DNA of 64,000 bases from Acholoe squamosa (lineage: Eukaryota > Annelida > Polychaeta > Phyllodocida > Polynoidae): positions 83,887,959 to 83,951,958 of the forward strand of contig OX439035.1 in assembly GCA_949317995.1 (NCBI GenBank), written 5' to 3'. The notes beneath the pieces were generated by a model. That model saw only the letters and a list, made by a program, of their open reading frames with translations. It was not told where the DNA came from and made no database searches. The position numbers and the translations under genes were made by a program. Each line of letters starts with the position of its first letter. Within the stretch, counting starts at the first letter, position 1. Positions 51,232-62,244 of this stretch are shown in pieces.

Positions 51232-53595
51232 CTTCCAAATGCTACTGACATTTGGGTATAACCTCGGGACGGTCCTAAGTTATATGATTGTGGGGGTGGC
51301 CGGTAGTTAATGAGGTGGGACGGTGGTCTCCATCATGAACCGAAATCGGCCATGTTGGAAAGGTGAGTCGAAATTTTACCTACCATTGACTATGTATGGG
51401 GCCCTCTCAGCCAGGTTGAGTTAAAACACATATAGATAGTTGGGATGCTGGGCTTCTTGGGGTTCAGCGGAGCCAACTTAGTGGGCTTGATTTGCTTTGC
51501 CGCCGTTTGGGCCCGAGCTTTTCTATCTGGTATGCTCTCTTGGATAGGGGGACGATGCCGTGGCTAGACTCGCTGAGCATTCACTATCACAGCGTGGGGA
51601 CGCCTGTTCTATAAATAGAGTAGGTGATTCCCCCGTTTTTATGGTTACGGGTATACTGACAAAACGGTTTGTTTTGATTTTGCCAGTGCACATGTACTCT
51701 ACTGCAATAGTGATCCATACGAATTTTGATTTGGGGGGAAATAGGGCTTGGGTGGTTGAGTGTGAGAGAAGAAGGTGGGGTGTGAGGCGCAGTGAATTTT
51801 GGGAATTTTGGGTTGGAAAAATGAAAAGTTTTATACAAAATTTTGGGGGGTTCTGCTTGTTTGGGGTGTGTTGCTAATAGGACACTGGTAGGCATAATTT
51901 CTAAAATAGACTAGCTTGTTAGGTTAATCTATGGCTAGTAATTGATGTATTTTTTACCTTGACTCTTTTGTAAGAGGTTTAGTGACTAGTGAGCTAAGAT
52001 GGTTCAATACAGTGGTGGGGGCGTTTGGCTTGATAACAATGAACAAATTCAAACTTTTTAGATTAATGGCTTGCCAAACAGATCCATGGCCTTGCTCCTA
52101 TTGCCATGTGGGCCTAGAAGGCTATGGATGGTCCACCCTGGGTTGAATCTATATGACTTTGGTGCCTCAAGGCTAATAATTAGTATTAAATAAATGGGTA
52201 ATCTAAGGTAGGATGGGTTGTGTGTGGGGTGGGTGGGGTGGGTGGGGTGTTGCCAAAAGGTTGATGAGTAAGATCTAAAGTGGTCAGGTCGTCGTAGAAA
52301 GGCATGAAGTGGACTGCGAATTCAACTATCACATTTTACAAAGCACTCTGGGCGCACACTACCATTGGCATGTAATGGGTATCTGGGGAACATGATGGCA
52401 TAATCCATCATTGTCATGCTAGAACGATTGATGACGCTACTAATGGACACATAAGACAAAACCTACCTGGGCTGGTTGCATGGCAGCCTCGGCATTTGGC
52501 CCTGTGGTCTCCGGATACTTGCTCCATATGGTGACTGGGTTTGGTAAGTTAGGTGTGTTGTTTTGGAAGTGGATAAGATGGGGGTGGTGTGAGGCTTATA
52601 AGCACTTCATGAGGTTGGCTAATTCCTCATTACATGCCTCCCGATGAGGTATGTCTCACCCATATATGGCGCGAGGCCTAGCTATTGGTTGGTTTGCATA
52701 TGTTTAGCTGTGATATGCAAATTTAAGGGGCACCTTAGGCCTTAGGTACGGATGATCATTGGATGATCTGAATATTGTAGTATAACTAGGAGGGGAGTAA
52801 TGGCTGTGGAGCTGAGATTAGTCAGCTTACCAGGGGTGCACTTGTTCCTGTTGTGATAACACAGCAGGGAATCGTGCTAAATTATCATTTGATTAAGTGT
52901 CTCACCAAACATTCCAGTACCAATGGTAAACAGAGGTATAAACACGGATCAGGATGCAAGAGAGCTGCTCTCCTACAGTAGGCCGTCATTTGGTAATACC
53001 TTAGGGTATAGAGGAGCCCTGAGCTTGTAACAAACCGGCGCATGCATGCCCCAATTTAATGGGACACAAACCGAGCGTACGCTGTGACCGTGGGTAATTT
53101 ATGTGGCGTGCCAACCAGACCATCCAGTTTACGGCTGCCCGAACCTTCAGAAAATTAAATAAAATTTTTGGCAATGTCACCCACTTAGTTGTGGTACTAA
53201 GGTTTTGATATTTTGGAGGGGATAATTGGAATTTGTGGAAAAATAAAACATAAAAAAAAAGGTGAATTTGGTGGTTCTAATGAGTACTCTCCATTGAAAT
53301 AATATATGGGAAATGGAGAGGGAACATCTATTACACGAAGAAAATTTGCCTATAGTGTCTGGGTGGTTCTATGTATGTCTGTTTCAAGGGTGGTAAGAAG
53401 GTTACCATGGGTGGGTTTGTTAGGAATAATAGATTGGGTTGTAGGGGGGGTGGGGGCGGGGGGTTGGGGTAGAGGGGGGGGGGTTCTATACTCTGACTAT
53501 AGACATTGTAGGATGTAGTGGAGGAAAAGGGGTCTTATCAGCCAGTAACACTGTGAGTCTAAGGTTCCTAATATATTTCAAAATGTGTGCTTGGT
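51232..53595. other. G2 internal non-coding sequence, right part
   Basis: No gene is recognised in 2.4 kb. Poly-G rich runs occur near 52220-52250 and 53440-53490. Short frames such as a 40-codon hydrophobic one at 51445-51567 (+) are noted but not supported. Confidence 0.4.
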
Positions 53596-53599
53596 ATTC

Positions 53600-53760
53600 T
53601 ATCAACCATTTCTGGTTAATAAAAACAGGGAGGCGCCATAATCAACAAGAGCTCTATACAAGTGGTTGTCCATGTTAACAGATACTGCACTCTTAGTCAA
53701 TTCTGTATCGACGAAAATGGCCTTACCTTGCTGTCCATATTGACCAGACTTGCTTTTAGG
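53600..53760 (-). pseudogene. G2 protease remnant
   Basis: The frame reads through a retropepsin N-terminal half ending in YRALVDYGAS near 53650-53620. The catalytic triplet context is Asp-Tyr-Gly in place of Asp-Thr-Gly, and the frame stops at TGA near 53604. Nothing after it resembles the rest of pol. It supports G2 being a minus-strand retroelement with most of its coding part deleted. Confidence 0.6.
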
Positions 53761-53761
53761 C

Positions 53762-54190
53762 TCAGAATTGAGGTATCCTGGCTGTGCTCTTCATTGTCCG
53801 TGCAAGAGTCCTGGAGGTGTGAGAGTTAACTTCTGCTTCAGTAGTAGGAACAGGAGTAGTGGTGGGCGGTCGTGTGGTCGGTTCCTTTAGGGTGGGTGGG
53901 CGGTTACTATAGGTGCTGTAGTTCCGTCCTCGAATCCTAATTATTGTGACTGTTCCTGGGGCTGTCGCTGTCAGATCGTGGCGCTGTATAGCTTCTACCA
54001 GGGGGGTGTCCTTTGGTGTGGCAGGTGGGTATAGCTGGGTCATTTTGAAGGCGTCAGGTGATGAAGTTTGCCTCTGGAGGTGGTGTGTAGTAGCACTTCT
54101 TGTGGGGTGGTTGGGCGCGTCTAGCCCAGGTGATGTAAAGGTGCGTTGCTCTGAAGCTGGCTCCTTGGGTGATGTCTCACTATTGCTCAT
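53762..54190 (-). CDS. G2 gag-like ORF start
   Basis: The 142-codon frame has its ATG at 54190, 52 bases inside the LTR. The product is rich in Thr, Pro and Ser with no recognisable capsid or zinc knuckle. By position it is the beginning of a Gag whose middle has been lost, since protease sequence follows immediately in another frame. Function is not assignable. Confidence 0.5.
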   Translation of the reverse strand: MSNSETSPKEPASEQRTFTSPGLDAPNHPTRSATTHHLQRQTSSPDAFKMTQLYPPATPKDTPLVEAIQRHDLTATAPGTVTIIRIRGRNYSTYSNRPPTLKEPTTRPPTTTPVPTTEAEVNSHTSRTLARTMKSTARIPQF

Positions 54191-54242
54191 GTTTAATGAG
54201 AGGTTGGTAGTGGGATATTCTTGGAGGGTTCATCCACCATCG

Positions 54243-54908
54243 TGTCAACGGACGGTTACATGTGGTGAAGTGAGTGTACACGGAATCCAGAGAAGTTCAT
54301 TTGATCCTTTTATTGCATAGCTGACATGAGTGTTTCATAAAGGTGGTAACAATGATAACACTCGCCAATATCTAAGCTCTGCCTCCGATCCTATAGCTCA
54401 ACCTGTCGTAGGTTCTAGGTATAGGTGTAAGGTGTAAGTTGGGACAGATGATCTTAGAATAGATAGATTGGGAGCTGCACAAGCTACCTTTTATACTAAG
54501 GGCTTGAGCAGCTCACAGTGTTGTGAAATGTTCTGTACATGTGGCTCAATAGAATAGTGACACATGTCATAAAGAGAGAGTGCCACCTGTGGGTAGATTA
54601 TGTTAATGAGAATTGAGAGGAGATTGTGAAATATCCTCTCATTCCAAATATGGCACCACAGGTGGATCGCACTTCCTCCAGTTGGGCTGTGTGGATGTAG
54701 ATAAGGTTGGAATGTTATTACATCCGTGTACCTTATGTCACAGAGTGTCATGGAGGAAGTGTGTTTGTGATGACTAATGGATCCTGGTTCCTGTTGGGGA
54801 ATACAGGAGATTATTGAGTGTAGATCATGGGCAGAGCTTAGGCTTTATATGGCGAAGAATTTAGTAAATATGAAAAATAATAATAATACCCAGAATGGTC
54901 CATTGACA
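54243..54908 (-). repeat. G2 5' LTR
   Basis: This is the partner of 35954-36619. On the minus strand it is followed after three bases by TGGTGGATGAACCCTCC, a plausible tRNA primer site (about 54224-54240). Confidence 0.9.
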
Positions 54909-54912
54909 ATGG

Positions 54913-56860
54913 GCTGAGAGTTTTACAATTTGGGAATCTCTCCATTGTTCCACGGCTCCTTTACCGTTGCCTTCCTTTAACCAGCATTCTAGATAAGGGA
55001 GAGCTTCCGCTTTACCCCATCCATTGCAGTTAAAGACATCTGCGCAGCCTTGATACTCTTCCTTCCAAGGATTCTTGGCATTAAAGGGAGTAGGTATCTT
55101 AGCTACTCTATGAGCCGGATTCGTGGATCCAGTAAGGGTTAACCCCCTACTCCATTCCATGATCTCTGTATCGTCCAGACCTTGATTGTAACAATCAACA
55201 CCTAAGTTAGCAATCACTGCATTGGAATCATGCAGTGCTTGTAACCCTGGAGAAAGAGAGACTCGGCGACTGAGTCTCTTTTTCCATGGAGGATTCGTAC
55301 CATAAGTACTTCCAAAGCCACCGGGTGGTGGTCCTCCTCCACCCCCTGATCCTCCTGCTCCGTATAGAGGCACCTGTGAGAAGGTGTATCCGCCGGTTTG
55401 AATAGTTGACCCTGGATTATTGGTGGGTTGTGCATTTCCACCAAAACTAAAGAAACCACTATTGTTATTAGTGTTTCCTCCTGTTCCATACGATTGATTT
55501 ATTGGAACCAGTTCTACCGGCAGAGGGTCTGCTTCTGGAACTATCTCCTGAAGGTTCGGATCCTTGATAGTATCCGGATTGTCCTCCAGCGGTACTGGAA
55601 TTCCCGGATGTTCGTCCGGTTGTTCCTCCGGATGTATTCCGGGCGTTACCATTAGACGGATTCGCCCCCGCTTGGGATTGATTCCATCCATACTAGGCAT
55701 ACGGGGCATTTGGTCCCCCTAAAGGTGACTGTTGTGGCCATCCGCCGTCAAAGTTGGAAGTTCCTACTGAGTGGTTTTGTTTAACTCCACTCGTCAAAGC
55801 ACCCCCAGCATTTCCCGTACCTAAACCAAGAGGTTTCGAGGTAGCATCCGTAAATCTAACCTGATGACTCTTTACTTCTTCGCAACGAGGTACAGTTTTC
55901 TCTATTGCCTCGTCTTCACCCCTCAAAGAATTCATCTGGTTACACGTCATGTTTAGGGCAATTCCTGAAACAGTGAAGTCTGGTTCAAGAGTGCCTACTG
56001 CACGACCAGTATCCTCTAGATACTTTGACATCTTCATAGCTTTAGCTTCCAGTTCGGAATAATCATCCAACATTTTTGTCTGCTTAGCAGTCAAGTTTGC
56101 GGATTCACGTATCCATTGACCTCTGAGTTTTTCATGCTCTTCTGTTTGTTTATGATACGTACTTTGTGCATCTTTGAAGGCTGATTCTATTTTCTTCAGC
56201 TCTTCTTGATACTTGCCATGGGCCGATTGAGTTGAATTTAACTCTTGTTTAGTTTTATTCAACTCATTACACGAGGCTCTGTATTCCAGATCCGCAGTGT
56301 ATAGTGCATCACAATACTGTTCGTGCTGGAGTTGGAAATCTTGTTTTTCCTTCTCCATTCGATCCAATAACAGTTGTTGTTGGCGTCTACAACTCTGATC
56401 GTAATCAAGACGTTCTGATATCAATTGTTTGTTTTCAGTCAGAATTTTGTCTCGAGTTCCAGTCAGTGTAATGAGATCCTTTTGGATCTTCTCGTATTCA
56501 GCTCTCATGTCTTCAAGCTCATCCATTTTGTTCTTTTCGAATCCACATTTCTGGTGTTTAATTCGAGAACTATATGGAGTTTCAAACATACCTGCACTAG
56601 GCTTCGGTACCTCAAATGGTAGTTGACCAAATTGAGCGGTACTTTTGTGCATAGGTGCCTCCTGGCATGAATAAGGAATCTCCAAATTCTTCCAGTTCGT
56701 CGTGTAAGTTTTTTCTTACATCCGCTAACCCATCAGGGTAGTGTTCCTGTGGATCTCTCCACTCCGTACCTTGGGATGGTGACTTGATTTCACCATCTTC
56801 CATCGGGGAATTTAGCTCATAATTTGGGCCATTTCCCCTAACTGGGTTCAGCTCAGTCAT
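54913..56860 (-). pseudogene. G1 gag, N-terminal and first capsid part
   Basis: The ATG at 56858-56860 begins an 82-codon frame. The sequence shifts frame near 56640-56685 into a 330-codon frame that is a long coiled coil (about 56500-55990, heptad-rich with Glu, Lys and Leu). It then meets a TAG at 55693-55695 and changes frame again through a Gly/Asn/Ser-rich linker. The first part of a Retrotrans_gag capsid (PTPFNAKNPWKEEYQG, Trp- and Leu-rich) is at about 55095-54913, where G2 interrupts it. An N-terminal coiled coil is uncommon for gypsy Gag. Multiple breaks make it a pseudogene. Confidence 0.75.
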
Positions 56861-56890
56861 TTCTGACTGCGCTTACACGAAGACCAACTG

Positions 56891-56902
56891 GTCACGGCAC
56901 CA
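56891..56902 (-). promoter_or_regulatory. G1 primer-binding site
   Basis: On the minus strand TGGTGCCGTGACC follows the LTR end after one base. This TGG-initial motif is common as a primer site in invertebrate LTR elements. Confidence 0.6.
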
Positions 56903-56903
56903 G

Positions 56904-57435
56904 TGTAGTGATTCGTCTTGTTAAGTTAGATTAAGTAATCATAACGAAGAGAGAGAAAGTTTCCGGGTAGGCAACCGAGCTTTTATTTCATAGCTTATGT
57001 TACATACGATCACGGCCTCAGAGGACTACATGCTGCTAGGGCATTCGGTTACCCTTTCGGGTAACGACCTGGTTGAGCAGTGGGTAAAACCACTACTGGA
57101 GAACATGGGGGTAGAACCAGCCTTATATAGGGGAAAAGCCCGCGAAACTCAGACCGGCCACGTGACCAGCCAAAACTTGTTAAGTTAGATTAAGTAATCA
57201 TAACGAAGTGAGAGAAAGTTTCCGGGTAGGCAACCGAGCTTTTATTTCATAGCTTATGTTACATACGATCACGGCCTCAGAGGACTACATGCTGCTAGGG
57301 CATTCGGTTACCCTTTCGGGTAACGACCTGGTTGAGCAGTGGGTAAAACCACTACTGGAGAACATGGGGGTAGAACCAGCCTTATATAGGGGAAAAGCCC
57401 GCGAAACTCAGACCGGCCATGTGACCAGCCAAAAC
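56904..57435 (-). repeat. G1 5' LTR with internal 259 bp tandem duplication
   Basis: The segment 56917-57175 is repeated at 57176-57435 with only about two differences. Each copy carries, on the minus strand, a TATA box (CTATATAAGG) and later an AATAAA, so the duplication covers promoter and polyadenylation sequence. On the minus strand the end nearest gag reads CACTACA, one base before the primer site. The distal limit is not seen because the matching 3' LTR is absent. Confidence 0.6.
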
Positions 57436-58876
57436 CTACCTGTTTTAAGCGTCACTGGTGAAAAAGGGCAGGCTTGAGGAAGGAACGGATTGAAAGAAAG
57501 GTTTTTTTTGGGACGCGGGGGCAGACGCCAGTCCAGGCACTAGCAGAGAGGTCTAAGAACTGGCAGTTTTACAAAAACCATCCTGTCTCCCTTAATAATA
57601 GGAGTTTCCCATAGTGTGACCTATAATTTAAGGGTAGCTCAAGCTGACGAACGTCACTGCGGTCTTTGTTTCTAATTTTGACAAAGAATAAAAAAAGTTA
57701 GAAGCTATTATTCAGCCATTATGCATTGGAGCATCATGCTGACCTTATGATGTAATAGTGACAGCAGATCCAAGGGTCTCTTGGCTTATAAAAATTTGTA
57801 GAGTTTATTATACCAACATACAGTCTAAGTGAGTTCCTAGTGTCAATGCACCACTATGGCAAGGTAGAGGGGTATTAGTCTGGCCCTACAAATTAATATA
57901 GTCTTTTTGAGTTCCCATCGTCAATGCACTACTAAAGCAAGTTACAGGGATATTATTCTCACCCTACAGATTAATATACAGTCTTAGTGAGTTCCTAGCG
58001 TCAATGCAATACTACAGCAAGGTGCAGCAGTATCAGTCTCACCCTACATATCAATATACAGTCTTAGTGAGTTCCCATGAATGTATGATTTATGCTTGCC
58101 TATTAGAAGTATTGTGCCCCCCAGGACAAAGAGAGAGAAGGGATGAATTAGCTTACAGTGCACTTAACGCATGAGTAGCCCTAAGAGCCCCCAAGGACAC
58201 TCAGCAAACTTCCTCCCTCCCCTCTATATTATGTATGCAGCAGGCTATTCACTCTTTCGATCAGGAGTGCTCTTGTACTCAGGTTACCACTATGCAATTC
58301 TTTCACTAAGATCGCATTGATCTTAGTGCTGGAAAAGGAATAGTGAAGGACTTGCTATTCCTGACAGGCCTGCAACCACTGCATTAGATAGGGTAGACTG
58401 GCCAGGTCTTATGATATGTGCCTACACTAAGATCGCAGGGGTAGAAATCCCAGGATCTTTTGAATTAACCTCCTGACCAGCCATGGACACTGGTTGGTGC
58501 TGATCTATTTGACTTCAAAGGAATCCAATATCTAGTGGTTATTGACTATTACTCATGATACATCAAGTGAGCACATATGTCACCTACTTTTTTATGTTGT
58601 TTATTGGGTAAAAATACAATACAAAAGTATGTGTATCCACCTAGCTTCTGCACATTACAGTGCTACCGCTAGGGCCCCTTGACTATTCATAATATTCAAT
58701 TAGACAGTAAAAAGGTGGTATGACAGTCACACATAAGTCATATCTCTTGGTCAAGTAACCCAGAGTATATTACATATCCTTGACAAACATCACTCACTTA
58801 GGTTTTGAAATTACAAGTGATGAGATGAGATAAGACTGAAGATATATAGAGATGAGAAATTGCACTAATAAAAACC
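57436..58876. other. non-coding stretch beyond G1
   Basis: No gene is recognised. It holds the 80-base array listed separately and A/T-rich unique sequence. Confidence 0.4.
57820..58080 (+). repeat. ~80 bp tandem array, 3.3 copies
   Basis: The motif CAGTCTTAGTGAGTTCC recurs at 57821, 57899, 57979 and 58059 (spacings 78, 80, 80), each followed by CRTCAATGCA.TACTA..GCAAG and CACCCTACA. Copies differ by several substitutions. Confidence 0.85.
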
Positions 58877-59145
58877 TTACATGTAACAATCATTGTATTC
58901 CTTCTTAATTGCCTCTTTAAAAGCTATTTCATCGTCAATAAGAGTGAAACGGGGTTTAAGCCTGTTCCATGACTCTATTGCTCTCATAAGACAGCTCCTT
59001 AGAACTATTGGTTGCAGTAAATGTAAGACTTTGAGGCGCCTCCCAGCATGAATGGGGATATCTCTATCATCTATGTTATCTGAATCATTGGCTAATTTAA
59101 AAGCATAAAATAATAAATGCATATCCCTCCTATCTGCTAACTGTC
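58877..59145 (-). pseudogene. C-terminal fragment of a LINE reverse transcriptase
   Basis: The 81-codon frame has the pattern seen at the end of many jockey/CR1-like LINE proteins: a RRDMHLLFYAFKL-like start, a conserved stretch before RAIESWNRLKP, and a final amphipathic helix (FKEAIKKEYND). No catalytic part is present; this is a 5'-truncated copy, with an inverted repeat at its broken end. Confidence 0.55.
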
Positions 59146-59194
59146 CACAATTACTCTTGGTTTGAGGAGTAATTGTGGACAGTTAGCAAATAGG
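59129..59194. repeat. 28 bp inverted repeat with 10 bp loop
   Basis: CCTATCTGCTAACTGTCCAC and the following eight bases (59129-59156) are mirrored at 59167-59194 with one mismatch. The hairpin lies at the upstream edge of the LINE fragment and probably marks an inversion at truncation. Confidence 0.85.
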
Positions 59195-61136
59195 AGGCAT
59201 ACTACTACACTTGTTGTTAAAAGTAAGCTTTCATCATTCTTCGCCAGAGGGGATTGTTCTATATCAAGGTGAATAAAGGAACTTCAAAGCCACACATCTT
59301 GCTCCTTCATGGTAGAATCTCAGAGAGCGTTTTATTCAAGTCACATGACCAGAAGTACTATGATAACCAGTGAGGTTTGCCATCACTATTTTGTGTGTGC
59401 TTGTCACAACTCTCAACACTCCTTCTCAAACATACACAAAAGACAATATACTACATGTATAACATGAACTTACTAAGAATAAAACTTAACATGAAACTAG
59501 TTACCAAATAACCAATACTACTTCTAGGTTATGGATTTACTCAAGACTTAAACCATATAGCAATGTCTTTGCTTTCTCATATATAAATGTCCAGTTTCTC
59601 AAAGTCTCTGAGTAAACAGTTCTATACCACTAATGCTTAGCACTTAGTCCTCCAGGACAGTCCTCCTGTTTACTTAGTTTCATTTTCACATGACAATAGT
59701 CACTTGGAAATCTACATTATTGTAGTTTCAGTTTCACTTGTTTTTCTTACTTAGTTACATGTTACACAGACTAGGTCCTTTATCAAAATTCTTTACCAAA
59801 TAGCAAACTCAACTGCTATTAGAATTTTAGTATAGAATAAACCTAATCTTTGGAAGAGTAGTTTCTAGCACTTCATTCCCTGTGAGGATTTCATCCCTCA
59901 CATGAGGCTTTACCCCTCACTTCCCTAACTAACTCAGTTCTTCAATAGTTGCTGTCATTTTAGTTTGAATACACACACTTTTTTTCCATTAAAGTCACTT
60001 CACTGTCAAAACTTATCAAAATGATTTACCACAGCAAATATAGTTCCAACTTTCGGATTCTCCTTCTGAAGTTTACTCACAGATTCTGTACAAAGTGTCC
60101 ACTTGCAGTATCTTGTGTCCTCTTGCAGTTTCTCAGTGCATTCCTCCATCATCTCAGTGCATCCTGACCGCACCCACCAGACAATCAATTTCTAGTGCCT
60201 CCGCCACCTCGCTGACAATAAACCAGAACTACTAATAATGTCACCGACAGATCTGCTGTATATTCATAGCGCAAATGCATTTTACTAGCCATACAGAGCC
60301 ACCTATGATTCTATATACAATTCAGCCTCCAGTGCAGGTAATAATCCAATCACTATAGAGTCATACCATAGATCGTTATCTGTCTATGGCTATTCACTAA
60401 TAGAGTCATTTCATATTAACATACACTTTGATGACATCTGAAGCATTACTTAGCTGGACTCGTCCACTATCTGGCAATTTCAACATCTCATGACTCGACG
60501 AACAATTGTTCTTACTGTAAACTCCTCTACAGACTCCTGTAGTGTCTTCCACACAGCACTAGATGTCTCCTTCTGCACTAAATTCTGCAACTCTTGACAT
60601 CTTCTGCACTCTCTGACACAATGTTCTACAGTCTCTGACACATCCACTGATGTTTGCATGTGACATACTCTCAGCTGATGCTCCATGGCATCTTATTAAA
60701 GCGCATTCTGAACTGTAAACCCCCACTTGGTCTTGCTGCCATTTTACTAGTTGTAGTCCACAGACTTCACAGACTTCTAATTCACATATAGAAAGTCACT
60801 CTACAGAACTTCTCAAAAATGGTTTACTACAGCAAAATTACAGTTCACCCACACAGGGCTTCAGCTTACCTCTACAGCCACCTGTCCCTATAGTTCACAC
60901 CTTGCTCAGCTTATGTCACACAATATCCACCTGCAGCCTCCTGGCATCCACTGCAGACCTGACATGTCCCTCTGTCAATCTAACAAGTCCCTCTGTCGAC
61001 CTGACATGTCCCCTTGTTTAGAAACCAATCTCAAAGGGATTTCCCCTACAGCCTGGCGAGTCTCACTCTCCAAGCAGATCCTTTGATAGATGGCATAGGT
61101 TTTAAGTGAGTTAAAAGAGTTCACAAAGGGTGGACA
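59195..61136. other. 1.9 kb with no supported gene
   Basis: No domain is recognisable. Two segments with TTTACYACAGCAAA (near 60022 and 60823) are diverged copies of one another. A 68-codon minus-strand frame at 60480-60686, rich in Val, Glu, Cys and Arg, has no known relatives that I can name and is not called. Confidence 0.35.
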
Positions 61137-62010
61137 TGAGTTTCAGCACTGCACATCTAGTCCTCATTTCCGGCAGGCAAATGGCCAAGTGGAACATGCT
61201 GTACAAATCACAAAGACTATTCATCGGCAGCCAACTCCTATGGTTGCACTGCAGGCATATCGAGCAACACCACATTCAAGTACAGGATTTAGTCCAGCAC
61301 AATTAATGATGGGGAGGAATATCTGTACACGCATACCAACCCTCCCATCACATACAAAGCCACAGTGGCTGGACAGCCAATTGGTGAAGGCCAATGATGA
61401 TAAGGCCAAGCAAGCACATGCCAGTGCCTACAACAAACAGCATGGAGTACGACCTCTATAAGAACTGAAACCAGGGGATAGGGAGTTGAAGTCAGGATGC
61501 TTGATGAAGTATACCTTAATTAGGTGATGATACTTTGGTTACTGTGGTACAATACAACTATGTACTTATGTCAACATGCTTCAGAGTTCATAATCTGTGC
61601 CATGTGCTCTGCGGGCCGCCATCGCTAACTAACTTCCGGTCCCGCGAGGTCACGTCTCTACCAACAAGGGTAGTTACAAGGACTGATAAGGAAAAAGCCT
61701 GGAGTGCCCCAGGTAGAGTAGTTCAGAGACGTGATGACACATGGTCGTACATTGTGGACAGGGATGGTGCACTGTACAGACGGAGCAGATGCCATATTCG
61801 GGTGGTCCCGGAGGACACACCTGTTGCACAGAGACAGCCAGTAGTTATTCAAAATCCCATTCTCTTACCTCCACCATAACCAGTTGTACAGCATATTGAA
61901 CCTCCACCACAGGAGAACCGTGTACAACAGCCTGGTAATCTCCCAGGTGCTGAGATGAACAGAACTCAGTTTGGAAGAACAGTCCGACCAGTCAAAAGGA
62001 TGGACTTATA
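61137..62010 (+). pseudogene. gypsy integrase C-terminal relic (G4)
   Basis: Sequence from 61141 matches the end of a Ty3/gypsy integrase core (SPHFRQANGQVEHAVQ, with the catalytic-type Glu) and the following AYRATPHSSTGFSPAQLMMGR block, typical of K02A2.6-like integrases. A TAA at 61459-61461 breaks the frame. A later frame (61535-61879) carries the final segment of the pol tail (WSYIVDRDGALYRRSRCHIR). Everything upstream is missing. Confidence 0.8.
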
Positions 62011-62090
62011 ATTGCATTTGTGATATTATCATTGTGTTTTGGTTTATGTGTATTTCATGTGTATTGTGTATTGTTTCTTTAGGGGGAAGG

Positions 62091-62244
62091 TGTCATAGAA
62101 GCGATACCAACAGTAGTAATCGGTTGGTTAGTCCATCATACGTAAATAAAAACAGACTTCTGTTTCATGCAATGGTGCAGGTCTGATGTCTTCTTCTTCA
62201 ATCCATCTTCCAAACCCACATAAACATAGGTTAAACCTATGACA
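62091..62244 (+). repeat. G4 3' LTR, 154 bp
   Basis: It starts TGTCATAG and ends CTATGACA, a perfect 8-base terminal inverted pair, and contains AATAAA near 62144. The polypurine tract AGGGGGAAGG (62081-62090) lies directly before it. It closes the gypsy relic upstream; the 5' LTR is absent. Confidence 0.8.

Larger units (their letters stand above)
35954..54908 (-). mobile_element. G2: LTR element inserted in G1 gag, itself split by G3
   Basis: Two 666-base LTRs (35954-36619 and 54243-54908) have TGTCAA and TTGACA ends and no length difference, and are flanked by the 4-base duplication ATGG (35950-35953 and 54909-54912). A primer site and gag-like ORF next to the right LTR show that it runs on the minus strand. 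Without G3 it is about 6.6 kb, but only a gag-like start and half a protease are recognisable; no RT or integrase is seen. The LTRs differ at several positions, so it is older than E1. Confidence 0.88.
31803..57435 (-). mobile_element. G1: old Ty3/gypsy element, split and 3' truncated
   Basis: Read on the minus strand: LTR (56904 to at least 57435), primer site, gag (56858-54913), an 18.96 kb insertion (G2), rest of gag, protease, first part of RT, a 515 bp insertion, rest of RT and RNase H. It is cut off before the integrase near 31803, and no 3' LTR is seen. Several stops and frameshifts break gag and pol, so it is inactive. Subtracting insertions it is about 6.1 kb long. Confidence 0.85.

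Noticed and set aside
51445..51567. A 40-codon hydrophobic frame on the plus strand in G2
   Set aside because: Too short, no promoter or splice support, and no relatives that I can name; likely chance.
60480..60686. A 68-codon minus-strand frame with Cys and Glu
   Set aside because: Some coding-like character but no domain, splice or promoter support; left uncalled.
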